A stretch of DNA of 64,000 nucleotides from Epinephelus fuscoguttatus (taxonomy: Eukaryota > Chordata > Actinopteri > Perciformes > Serranidae), in NCBI RefSeq assembly GCF_011397635.1, contig NC_064760.1, positions 25,493,356 to 25,557,355 of the forward strand, written 5' to 3'. The notes below the pieces were generated by a model. It was not told where the DNA came from. It saw nothing but the letters and a program-made list of their open reading frames with translations, and did not search any database. This document shows positions 12,437-24,400 of the stretch, piece by piece (position 1 is the first letter of the stretch; every line of letters starts with the position of its first letter). The position numbers and the translations under genes are program-made.

Positions 12437-13223
12437 AAAAGGGACACTTCAGTCCAAATTCAAAAATACATATTTTTCAGTAGTGCTATTTATCAGTAGA
12501 TTGTAGAGATATAGACATAGAGATGTCTGCCTTCTCTCCAGTATAATGGGACTACATGGCACTCGGCTGGTGGGGCTCAAAGTGCCCAAAAAAAAAAAAA
12601 CAACAACAACAACAACAAAAAAAAAACATTAGAAAAATTCAACAGCAATGTCTCTTTCCAGAAATCATGACCCGGTTATCCAAGATAATCCACAGACCTT
12701 GTTGTGAGCAGTTTCATGCTGGAACTATTTTCTCTCTACCAAGCTACACCATGCAGATGAAAGCTGCATCTACTGTTAGCTCACCTAGCACAAATAAGCT
12801 AGCTAACGTCGACGCTTAGCCAAGGTTGATGCCGTTACTGCTTACATCTCGCATTGTCACAAGCCTCTCGTCCATGAGTCGATGCACGTCTCCTTCTGCA
12901 CGGTGATCTGGTTGGCAGGTGTAGTTCGGAAGAAAGAAAATAGTCCCTTCATGAAACTGCTCACAATAAGGTCTGTGGCTTATCCTGAGTAACCGGGCCA
13001 TGATTTCTGGAAAGAGACATTGCTGTTAAGTTTTTAAAATGTATTTTTTGGCGCTTTGAGCACCACAAGCCGAGTGCCATCTAGTTTCATTATATTGAAG
13101 AGAAGGCAGACATCTCTATGGCCGATATCCAACAACTCACACCAGAACAGCGTAGACTGATAAATAGCTCCACAGGTAAGAGGAAAAACATGTTTTAAAT
13201 TTTGGGCTGAACTGTCCCTTTAA
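12437..13223. mobile_element. 787-bp fold-back element upstream of myoz3 exons
   Basis: The arms are inverted copies meeting near 12830. The left arm has AGGGACACTTCAGTCC, AGATGTCTGCCTTCTCT and CAGCAATGTCTCTTTCCAG. The right arm has the complements, ending GGCTGAACTGTCCCT-TTAA. The left TTAA has decayed to TAAA. An A-rich run and CAA repeats (12589-12628) interrupt the left arm. There is no protein. Small frames in both arms are mirror copies of the same repeat and are not genes. Confidence 0.85.
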
Positions 13224-13800
13224 GTTTCTAAAATCAAATTATTTATTTTCTTTTTTAAGTAAACTGCCTTTTCTGCATTCATTTCATTATAACAACATAA
13301 ATTAAAAGTGTCACATTGTAGCAAAACCACTGTGCATCTTCCTCTCCAGCATTTCCCACCAAGTTCCCTGTTTACAGTTCATCTAAGGACCTGGTGGCTT
13401 CCCCAGTTTACTCTCTGGTCAGTCAGACTGTAAGTAACGCCCTCTGTCACTGCTAATATTGAACATAATAAAGGCCTACATGTCCCTCACCTCAGTCCTT
13501 ACCTGTGTCTCCTGCCTGCCTGTATGTCGGGTGCTGGAGCTGGTCTGGATGGTCGTGTGGTTTGTCCCGTACTGGAGCTGGGATGCTTTCACGCTCCACT
13601 CGGACTCTCCTCAGCAAAGAAGGAACAGTCTGTATAAAACTCATCGCGGGATGCCTCGGGTACTTACCTCACTGGGTTATTTTAGCAGAAGGATAAGAGG
13701 GTGGATGGAGGGAGCGTTTAGGGGGAGGGTATAAAAGGGTAATCAAGGCGAAGGGGCAAGTATAATGATTTACATCCTGACCTCAAGTCTCTTTGTAATA
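13224..13800 (-). promoter_or_regulatory. probable myoz3 5' region with a non-coding exon
   Basis: The first coding exon of myoz3 has an acceptor immediately upstream (ATCAG then AGGAAGATA), so an upstream exon is required. On the minus strand an excellent donor, ACACAG then GTAAGG, lies at 13502-13501, so a non-coding exon may end at 13503. The exon start cannot be placed. A TATAAAAG motif near 13730 lies on the plus strand and so does not fit myoz3. Confidence 0.3.
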
Positions 13801-13810
13801 AAAATATGAT

Positions 13811-13855
<45 letters not shown>

Positions 13856-13948
13856 CTCTCTCTCTCTCTCTGTATGATAACAGCTGCTGTCCAGACAGTA
13901 ACACTGAGCTCTCAGAGAGGTCAAACAAGCTGCCTCTCCACTGCAAAC

Positions 13949-13981
<33 letters not shown>
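13811..13981. repeat. (CT)n then (CA)n microsatellites
   Basis: A CT tract of about 60 bases, interrupted once by TTG (13811-13871), is followed after 78 bases by a CA tract (13950-13981). The tract lies between the divergently transcribed myoz3 and guanylate cyclase genes. Long frames on the minus strand with Glu-Arg and Cys-Val runs are repeat artefacts. Confidence 0.95.
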
Positions 13982-13983
<2 letters not shown>

Positions 13984-15409
13984 TTCCATTTCTCCCCTCC
14001 TGTAAAGCTCTTTGTTACAACTCTGCCACATAGCTGCTTAAAAGCACGCTCACCATATGTTTCCCACATACACACAGTTTTACAGAAGCCGCTGTAAAAT
14101 TAATGAGGTCACTGCAATCAAAGGTTGTGATTCACTTTAGCAGTTTGAGGTCAAAGGTTTAAGTCTGTGACAGTTTGTTCCTCCATTTTTGACGGCGTCA
14201 GACTGTTGACATCGTTTTCTGTCACCCTGCTGTGAGTTTTGGGCGTTCTTCATACCTCTCAGTTATTCAGCTGTGTAGAAGATTGTCATAAATAACACAA
14301 TATTTTTGCTTACAAACTGCTGAGAAACCGCGGTTGTGAATTCTGCATAAACTCACGTTCTGTGCTACATGAAAAGGGATGCCTTTTTAACTTTATATTT
14401 GCTCGGCTTTTTTGAACTCAAGTTAGTCTTTATCGAGCAGCTTTTTCCCCCCACAAATTGATTCATTGAGCTCAGCAGGAGCTCGGAGGGAAAAAAACAT
14501 TTTCCTTATCCCTGTTGAGATTGGATATCGATTTCGCACCTGCCCTGCTCCACAACACTGCTATATCCCCCCCAGTGGGAAGCCTCCCGGCATCTGAAAG
14601 AAAATGTGGAGTCATCCCGAGTCACATAAAAATCATCCGCAGACACACAATAGAAGTTGAATAGTTGCTGCCCATTAAGGGTTTATTTAAGAGTGTTTGT
14701 TTAGGAGCAAAAGCGAGTTTGCCTTAGAAAAAGAAAGCACAGTGGGTTAGCAGCCTCCTTTTAACAAAGCTTTTGTGTGGCACTGGATCACACTGAGCCT
14801 TAGTGATTCGAATCAATTTCTCACTTTCATTTTATTTAAAGCTTTTTCTTCTTAAATTTCATTACAAATGGGGTTATTATGACAAAATGTCTGCGATAAT
14901 TCAATGATTTACAATGTAATGTCTTTAAAAAGGACAGTAACAAGATTATTGTGACCTGTGACTGGTGTCATCTGTGTTTGAGAGGTGGCTTCCACAGTGT
15001 GCTCATGTCACATAAAGAGAGGTGCCACCAGGTGCTGACAGCTGACACAGGAACAATAGAGGCCCATTCAGACTCAAGGGCTTGTGCCATTAAGGCACCT
15101 TTAAAACGTTTTGCCCTGTTGGCCTTCAGATGAAACTTTATCTGGCTGACTAGTCTGAGGAAGTTCCAAACTCCACAGGTAACGTTGAGAGCAAGGGAAA
15201 ACAAAAACAGCAATATTCAGCATACAGCTTTTTATAGCTTCACAGCTGAGAGCTAAACGCATTAAAATTCAGCTCGCAGCGCTGGAAAAGTCATCGTTCG
15301 GAACTTTTGTTATTCGCTTGCAGGTGCCTTTGGGAGGACTGTTGGAAGTCAATCAGTTGGGGAGCTGTCTTGACAGTGCTCAGTTTGAGCTCCGATCCAG
15401 AGAGACATA
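13982..15409. other. 5' flank of the guanylate cyclase gene
   Basis: No protein-coding exon or RNA gene is recognised. The cyclase transcription start should lie in the distal part. A TTTTTATAGC stretch near 15230 could serve as a TATA-like element, but this is only a suggestion. No transposon ends were recognised. Confidence 0.4.
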
Positions 15410-18400
15410 ATGTACGGGCTGCTGTGTGAGAGTCTTCATGACTTCATCAAGGAGTCGTACGGAGACGATGTGTGGAAGCTGGTCAGAGAAAGAGCTGATG
15501 TCAGGTTGCACTCTTTTGTCACCCACCAGGTACAGCGTCTGACACGAGTGATATAATTCCGTCTGTGTGCACTGAATAGTAATATGTGCTGTCTGTGCGC
15601 ATCCACGTCAACCTGTCTGCAGTTTCTGTCACTCTTGTCTGCTTTCGTTTGAGGCTTTATAGTCCTGATGTCAAAAGAAATATTTTTTTTCATAAGATAA
15701 GGTCTGTGTGTCTGCAGGTGTATAGTGAGAGTGTGATTCCTCGGATTGCAAAGGCAGCCAGTGGAGTGACAGGGACGCCCTACAATGAGCTGATGAACTC
15801 CTGGGGTGTCTACTTCCTGGGCTTTGTTGGAAAGTACGGCTATGACAGGATCCTCAAGGTGAAGAAAGATCTCTCGCTCAAACCTGTCAGAACTGTTTTG
15901 TCTTTGATAGATGTGTGAGGAAATTCTTAAACACCCAGGGAGCTATGTATCCTTAAAACTGCTTTTGTGCTAGTGGAAATGTTTTGGTTTGTAAATCTTT
16001 GCATTTATTATTGTCTCATATATATATTATAGTCAATGAGGAAGGAAGATGTGACTCAGAATCTGAAGTATGTGGTTTCTAAAATATGTGGTCAAAATGT
16101 CTGCAGCAAAGTGCAAAATATCCTGATTTGTAGTCACTTTTCACCTATTTAAACTGAGGTGAGCTTTCTTCTATCGACACCTTCCACGACCCAGCACTAC
16201 AGGGGTGCCAGGAGAATTCCCCCCAAAAGAAATTTTAAAAACCTTAACAATAAACTGACCAATTTGGAGCCCTTTGAGAGAAAAATCTTATATCATGAGT
16301 TCTCAAAGTTTTGATGGCTGAGTGCTGTTTTTGAAAACATCATATGATTGAGGGCCACAAAGGAAAAGTACACACATACGTTTTAATGACATATTATACT
16401 ATAACTTTTTGAAAATTATATTTTTATTACATACGAACACTTAAAAAAAGAAAACTGTAATAATTAACAGTGACAAAACCAACATAGCTCTCATATTAAA
16501 GCCTGTTCATATTCTGAAGTTGTTGAATACCGCCGCTTTGTCAGTGATTTCGGTGTCAGATACCTGATGCCAAAAGCCACCTCTTGTGGCGATAGAATAC
16601 ATGGCCAGGTGGCGTCAGTATGTAATGCAGCTGGACATAACTTTTTGCGTTGTTATGATACACTGCTGGTCAGCCGGATGGCACCTGTCGCAGTGGTATG
16701 ATACACCGCAGGATGGCGTCAAGTTGAAATGCTGTCGGTAATGACGAATGAACATAAGAAACTAGAAAGTCCCTATAGGGTGGAGGGGGGGATGGTGGAT
16801 GGGTTCAACAAATCCTGGACTTTCGCCTTAGAGCCTGGTGTTTGCTTCCCAAATGCCAAACCAATTTTTTTTTTTCTAGACGTAACCACATGCTTTTCTT
16901 GCCTAAACCCACGTGCTTCTGTTGTCGTCCAGTTGGTATAGAATAGAATAAAATAGCTTTATTGTCATTGTACATGCACAACTAAATTGAATTCAACTCC
17001 TCAGTACAAGAGCTTATAAAAAAACAGTTACAAAATATATGGTAAAAAGTAAAAAAGTAACAAATATGAAACTGAAAAAACAGGCAGGGTATTCCACCTA
17101 TTGGCACAAATCCCTGATATTGCACTGAGGCATATTGTCACAGTCAAACCTTAGTGCATTTATTCAAGTGCAACTATTGCTTTGGATCAAAGCTGTTTTT
17201 TAACCTGCTTGTCCTTGTTTTAACTGTCCTGTATCTCCTGCTTGAGGGCAGCAGTTCAAACAGATGGTGTCCTGGGTGGGATGGGTCCTTGAGAATGTTT
17301 TGGGCCTCTCTGAGGCAGCGGGAACTGAAGCAGGTCCTGGAAAGTCAACAACAGATGCAGGAGGATACCTAGCGTGTAATATGTCCTCTAACAAAGCAGC
17401 AATGTGTGACAACTTGGGATGAGAATGTGTTGCATATTACATGCTAGTTTTCCACTTTTAAATACATTTTGAAGCGATTCAATAGAGAGACAGTGATGGT
17501 ACCTACTTTTCCACAGCAGTGAGCAAGGGCATCAGCTGGGGTACGACAATGCCACTTGCACAAACCACACACAGAGCTGCAGAACACCATTATACCAGAA
17601 TCAGTAGTAATAACAATGGCAATTTGTTAAAAGTTAATTTATGATAATGATAACATTTGCTATAGTGAGGGAGCTTATTTGAATATTGGGGGGGATTTGT
17701 CCCCCCTAGTATATATTATAATTGCCCTGGCTTGTATGAGTCAAGCTCCAAATATACTCACCCTAATTTTGTTTTAATGGTTTGTCCCTGAGCGTAAGCT
17801 AAGATAACTCTGATGACATCTATAGGGTTCTTTTTTTTCTCTAGTTTTCCCCCAGGACCTCAGAAGACATTATGCAACTGCTTTTACAGGCTGAGTAGCT
17901 CAGCTCATGACAAGAAAACTGAACACTGACTTTAAAAGTACTATCATAAAAAGGTAGGGCAACTACGGTCTGTCACCAGTGGTGTAGTTGTAGTTGCTGA
18001 GGTGGGTGTAGTGCGAGGTAAATGGGCACGTTACTGAGGAGGAAGTGGGTTTACACTCCCATATATGATGGCTTTTTGCCTGATTCTTTGACTATAAAAG
18101 GATGTGGATAAACCCTGTGTATGTGCGTATACCATCCACTACACCACCCCCTGTCTCTGCCTTCAGGTGCTGGGCCGTCATGTACGTGACTTTGTCAACG
18201 GCCTTGATAACCTCCATGAGTACCTGCGCTTCAGCTACCCCAAGGTGCAGCCTCCAACCTTCTTCTGCCAGGAGGAGTCAGCCACTGGAGTCACCCTGCA
18301 CTACAGGTCTGAGATGAGGAAGGACGAGGAAGATGGCAGAGAGATTGATAGAATATCAGGCATCAGACATAAGAACAGGGCATACAGAGAGAAAGCTGTG

Positions 18401-21400
18401 ATCAGTTTACTTCCAGTGATATTGAATTTTCTGCCTCTGTGACCGGCAGGAGTAAGCGCAAAGGCTATCTGCATTACGCCATGGGTCAGCTCAGGCAGAT
18501 GGGGAAACAGTTCTACGACACCGACATCCATGTGGAGGTGCTGTCTGAGCAGATGGTCGGAGACTACTCCCATGTCACCATGAGGTACACACACACACAC
18601 ACAAAGCTTTTTTACACTCAGTGATGGAAAGTAACATTTACTCGACTCCTGTTCATGAGCAGATTTTGAGGGATTTTTGAGTATTTCCATTTAATACTAC
18701 TTCATAGCCCACTACATTTAAGAAGAAAATATTGTATTTTTTTTATGCCACTATCTATATTTATCTATATATAAACAAAAAAAAAACTAACCCAGGAGTT
18801 ACCATTCTTTTTGGCTTGTGACCCCTTAAGAAGAAAGCAATGTCTAGCTGGGGTCCTTTGTCATGTTTCAGTTGTTAGCAGCTTCACCAAATAGATATTT
18901 CCCTCTAAACTTCTGAGATGACCTCATTTAAAAACTGTTTAAGTCCTAAAGAGGCACAGTAATTTAATGGTCAACAAAAAATGGCAAAGATTATTTAAAC
19001 AGCCTAAAAATGACACATTCATGTAGCAGAATTATGTTTTATCTTCTGTACTGCCCCATGAATCATCTCATGACGCCTCACATTTATCTTGTGATGGTTG
19101 TAGGCGCCTGACCCACAGTTTGAGAACTACTGGACATAACTACCAAACTGTATATACACAGTGGTTAAAGGTAGCTACGCAAGATGGTACATACAACCAA
19201 AATTTAACTTCATTACACTGGCTACCTTAAAATCAATTTTAAGATTTTAATTTTAACTTTGAAGGCCTGGATGGGACTGACTTCTGACTATGTCAGTGAA
19301 AGTTTAATCCCACATGAAGCTAAGTGTGAAGTCTAAGATCCAAGTTAGAGGTTCCAAAATCTGGCCTGAAAACCAAGGGGCAACCGCATCTTTGCTATCA
19401 GGGCCTGTCACTCTGGAGTGATTTGCTGGAGGAGGTCAGGGAAGCCACATTGTTGTACTCCTTTAAAAATGCACTTTTAAAATGTGTGTCTATTTAATTC
19501 CTTGCTGTGTATGTCTATTATTGTATCTTCTTTATATATCTTATCATATCTTTTTTTAGTTTATTCTTACTTTTGTGCTCTTTTTATTTTGCTTTTATTT
19601 TACTATCATTGTATCATCAAGTGATAATAATTATTATTTTCATTATTACACTTGGGCTAGCACTAACCACAACAGCATTTTAAAAATATCAGGATATATA
19701 TATTGTTTATCAAGATATAGCCTAAACATATCATGATATAATTTTCAGGACATGCCGCCCAGCCCTATCAGGTATCAATCTAATAATGAAACATATAAAA
19801 GTATGACACTTACAGGGACAGTGTTTTTGTGCAGACTGAATACTTAAACTTCTGATACTTTACGCACAATTTCTTCTTGATAATTCTTCTCTACTTTTAC
19901 TCAAATACATTTTTGAAACCAGTAATTTTACTTGCAGTATAGTATTTTCACTTTAAGTAAAGGATCTAGATTCAAGAGTCATTCAAGATTAAAGACGTTC
20001 ATGTCCCAGAGGGGAAATTTGCTTCACAGACAGTATTCTGACACAAATACATCAAATCATACACAACACATCTCCTACACTGTCACCACGAATTATGGGA
20101 AAAGACAATGAAATGACAGCAGGTGGAACAAAGGTAAGTCTGCATCCATTTGGATCAATCTGGATCTGGATACAAATACTTTTCATCAATCTTTATAAAA
20201 CATAATGATCTGTGTGTCTGTGCAGGCTGAACTTTGACAACTCAGCCTACCGCTACATCATGAAGGAGGATGAGGAGGAGCAGGAGATTCTGCCCATCAC
20301 CTCAGACTTCTTCTTTGAGGTCTTCCCCTTTAACATCGTCTTCAGACAGGTGATCCTACTGAGCTGTCTTCCTAAACTCACCTAATGAATGAAATGAAGC
20401 ATAAAGGAATTTACAATCACTGCAATTTTTTGATTCTTTAGGACATGGTAGTGCATAATGTTGGCTCAGGCCTGGCTACTGTCTTCCCTGATCTGGATGG
20501 GAAGAAGATCAATGATGCCTTTTTGCTGGCTCGCCCCCTAGTGGAGTTCACCTGGAACATGGTGAGACACCACTTTACATGTTCCCCTTTTAGACAGGGA
20601 CAATTCAATGTTTCCAGCTGACTGTATGTTAACACATTAGCTTTAGACTGTGTGCTGACAAGTCCTCAGAATACTGATGTGGTGATCTGTGCACAGATCA
20701 TCTCCCACCCCAACAACCTGTTTGAGATCATGTCCAAGGAGCCTGTGAAGAGAGAGAGGAACCTTCACAACCGAGTCCAGAGTAAGAGGGGGAGCCATGC
20801 AAACACTCGCAGGGGTGTGTGTCTGGTGGGCGAGGACTCTCTGGCTCTTGGTCAGATCAATTTCAGCACAGTCAGTCTCAGAAGACACGCTCGATTTCAG
20901 TTTCATTAAGTAACAAAATAGAGCAGGTGTTCAGTAAAATGGATGTCTGTTCTTGTACGATAGCTCCAACATGAACATTTCACCTTGAAAACATTTCTGA
21001 ATTATAGTTGAGAGTTTAGGAGGTCTTGCAGTTGCAGAAATTGAATTGTTTGATGTCTTGATTGAAGTTAAATTGATTGAGTTCAGTGGAACTGATCCCA
21101 GCCCTGGCTGTCATGGGTGGAGGGTGGAAATGTGAATGTTTGTGGCTCTGATAGTTTTACCCTGTTTTCCCACAGATTCAGACTATGAAAATGCCAATCG
21201 CTCTGCTGACGTAGACGTGGAGCTCATGGCTTTCCAGTCCATCATTGGAGATGATTACAAAGGTCATAACCTTTTCAAACAGCACGCAGTGAGATCTGAG
21301 CAGACACTAAACTATAGGCTGGCTGACATTATTAATACAATAACAATATTAAACTGAACTAGTAAAGACACAGACACATCAAACTAAAAACGTTTCACTT

Positions 21401-24400
21401 CAGATGAATAGTTTGACCCTTTGGAAAACATAATTATTTGCTTTGACAGTTGCTGAGTTGATGGGAAGCTCCATTCATTACATAACCGCTCTCATGCCTG
21501 TACATTCTATACAAAGCTGGAGTCAGCAGTAGGTTAATGAAGCTTAGCATAAGGATAGGAAAGAGCTAGCCGGGCCAAAGGTGACAAAAATCTGCCTAAA
21601 GCTCCATTATTAACATTTTATATCTTGTATGTTAACAAACTGTTTGGCTGCCAGGCAACCAGTGGACACTCCAGGAAGTTAATGCTCCCATCCAGGAAAT
21701 AGTCCAGCACAAAACCTACTGAAAGCCATTAAATGTTGTTACCTTTAAGTCCCAGACAAACCAAACCTACTGTATATCAAAGTATCAATGGTGATGAAGG
21801 CCAACTGATGTATTACTTTACATTGCCAAAAAGTTGCACTTGAACACACCGCAAAGACCACAGCCAATGGCCAACTAGCACATACATTCTGTGCTTGCAC
21901 GAGTAGAAATAACTCAATAGAAGTCTGCATTTGTCTCTCAAAAAGGGGATGTGGAAGACCAACGGGGTGAATTCAAGATGCTAGTTAGCCAGTTAGCACA
22001 ATACAACCTGATGTTGAAAGAACAATTGATACTACCCATGTGCTAGCGAACTATAACACAAACAACTACAAACTGTTTGTGCTAAAGAGCTCAATGGCTA
22101 AAGAATAATCTTACCCAATATAACCAACACATTCTCACTCCCACCTCATCACATATTGACATTTGGTCATGGACTTTCCACGTCCACATACGACGTGCAA
22201 GGTACCCTGGGTGTGTTGGTTGTTGACGTTCTGGGACAAGGTGTCAAGTTCTGCCTGTTAAATGCATTGTCTTCTTTCAAAATACACTTCCGTTTTCACA
22301 GGAAATTTAACATTTATATAAATTCTCTTTCAAAATAAATGCACTACGTCAGTACAACACTGCAAATTCACGTATTTTTCCTTCAACAACAAACCCACAT
22401 GGTTAGGTTTAGGGAAAAACAACAGGGTTTGACTTTGGAATCTTACGGGACGTGAACGCCGCTCTCTCTGGTGATAGTCAATATTTGTTGGACCCATCCA
22501 CCACCCCTCCCAGCTGCCCCCACTTTCGTCCTTGTCCCACTGCATTTCCCCCTGATGCCGTAGGGTGCCATTTAACTATATCGGCAACTGGCAGTGTATC
22601 ATGTCGACATTAAAGGACGCCTTTTTTGTTGGTTTCTGACGCCACAAGTCAATGTCTAAGCGCTGGATTTTGACAACTTTGGGGGTGAGACCCAGCTCAT
22701 ATAACACGTTTGTTTTGATCTCATGCCCTTTTGACTTCAGTTGTTTATCTGTTTTCCTCACTACTGTTTTTATTCTTGTCCACTGAGCTGAATTGCCAGA
22801 GTTATTTTACTCACCAATGGGCTCTGCCGTCTCTGACTCAACATGCTGAATCAGCTGACGAAGGCCGACTAGTGTCAAACTAGGGCAACAGATGCTCACC
22901 GATGGCCTGACATTGACCGACAGTTGACAACTGGCTTGGTACGTCAGGGCCTTTAGACAGAGCCAGGCTAGCTCTTTCCCTCTGTTCCCACCCACTTACT
23001 TATGCTAAGCTATGCTATGCTATTCTACCCTCAACAACTGGCTCAAGCTTCACATTGAACACACAAATACGAGCAATGCTATCAATCTTCTCGCCTAACT
23101 GTCGGCAAAGAAAGCAAATAAGCGCCTTCCCCAAAATGTCCAACCGTTCCTTTAAAAATGCTACACTGCCAAATCCATTAGACATAGTTAACACAGCGCA
23201 GTTATTATCTACTGCTGAAATTGAACCTGAAACACCTCTGTAAATGTTTGCTGTTGGCATTTCATCGTGCTCCTCTTTTAGACGGTAACAGTGCTAATGC
23301 GATGGAGAGCTGGGGCGATGGGAGCCGCTGCCTGAAACTAAAAGGACAAATGAGATACATGCCAGAGTGGGAGTCTATCATCTTTCTGGGAACCCCTGTG
23401 TAAGGCCCACACACACTCACAGAAACACACACAGAAACACACAGATAGACACAGATCTTTATTAAAACGCTGCAGTTGAAAAGTAAAACATTCTAAAAAG
23501 CAGCAAGAGCTAAACTGAATTACGAGGCTGGAAATAAAAGCCTGGGCAGTGAATCAAATCAGGGGCCCATTCTAACAGCACTTACCATGCATGAAATGAG
23601 CTGCTAATTAGCTTGTAATCAGACAGTGCAGCTCTTGTGAGCCTAATGGGAACCCATTTGCAACTGAGAGTGTTTTCCACAGAGTACATTACCAAAACAT
23701 CTCCCTCCTCTTCTCAAACATTTTGTTTTGCAAGTAAATGCCCTTATGCCTGTATTGACAAAACTACTGAAATGTTAAACGCCACATCACACTGCTTACA
23801 GCATTTATACTGTCGGAAACTAAAAATAATACCTCTTAGAATTACTGTCTTTTAATTCCCAGATTTTTTACTGCCATTGTTATTTCTAAATGGATTCCAT
23901 AATTGTTTTAGTGCATATTATTATCATTATCGTCGCTGTAATTTGTCTATTATTTTTTCTCTCTAACTGTGTGTGTGTGTGTGTGTGTGTGTGTAGGATG
24001 GAGAGTCTCAGTGCCATGTTTAAGACTGGCCTATACATCAACGACCTGAGCATGCACGACTCCAGCAGAGACCTGGTGCTGGCGGGCACACAGCAGTCAG
24101 AGGAGCTGAAGAGAGCTCTCATACAGGTTCACTCTGCCGACGTGCAGCTGCATTTTATATGTGTCATCAGCTCACTTGTCACTCTGCATTATGCAAAGTT
24201 GCTCTGAAGCCCTTCTTTCAGCCTGGCAGCCCCAGATCACCTACTGCCTGCAGACCTGAGATGAAACAAACTCACAGTGTTATTATTCTGTCTTGTTGCC
24301 CACTGTGAGCGCAGGAGCAGAAGAAGTCCAGTAAGCTGGAGGAGAGCATGAAGATGTTGGACTATGAGATGAAGAAGACCGATGACCTCCTGTACAGGAT

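Noticed and set aside
13718-14075. Minus-strand frames with Glu-Arg and Cys-Val runs
   Set aside because: They are translations of CT and CA microsatellites.
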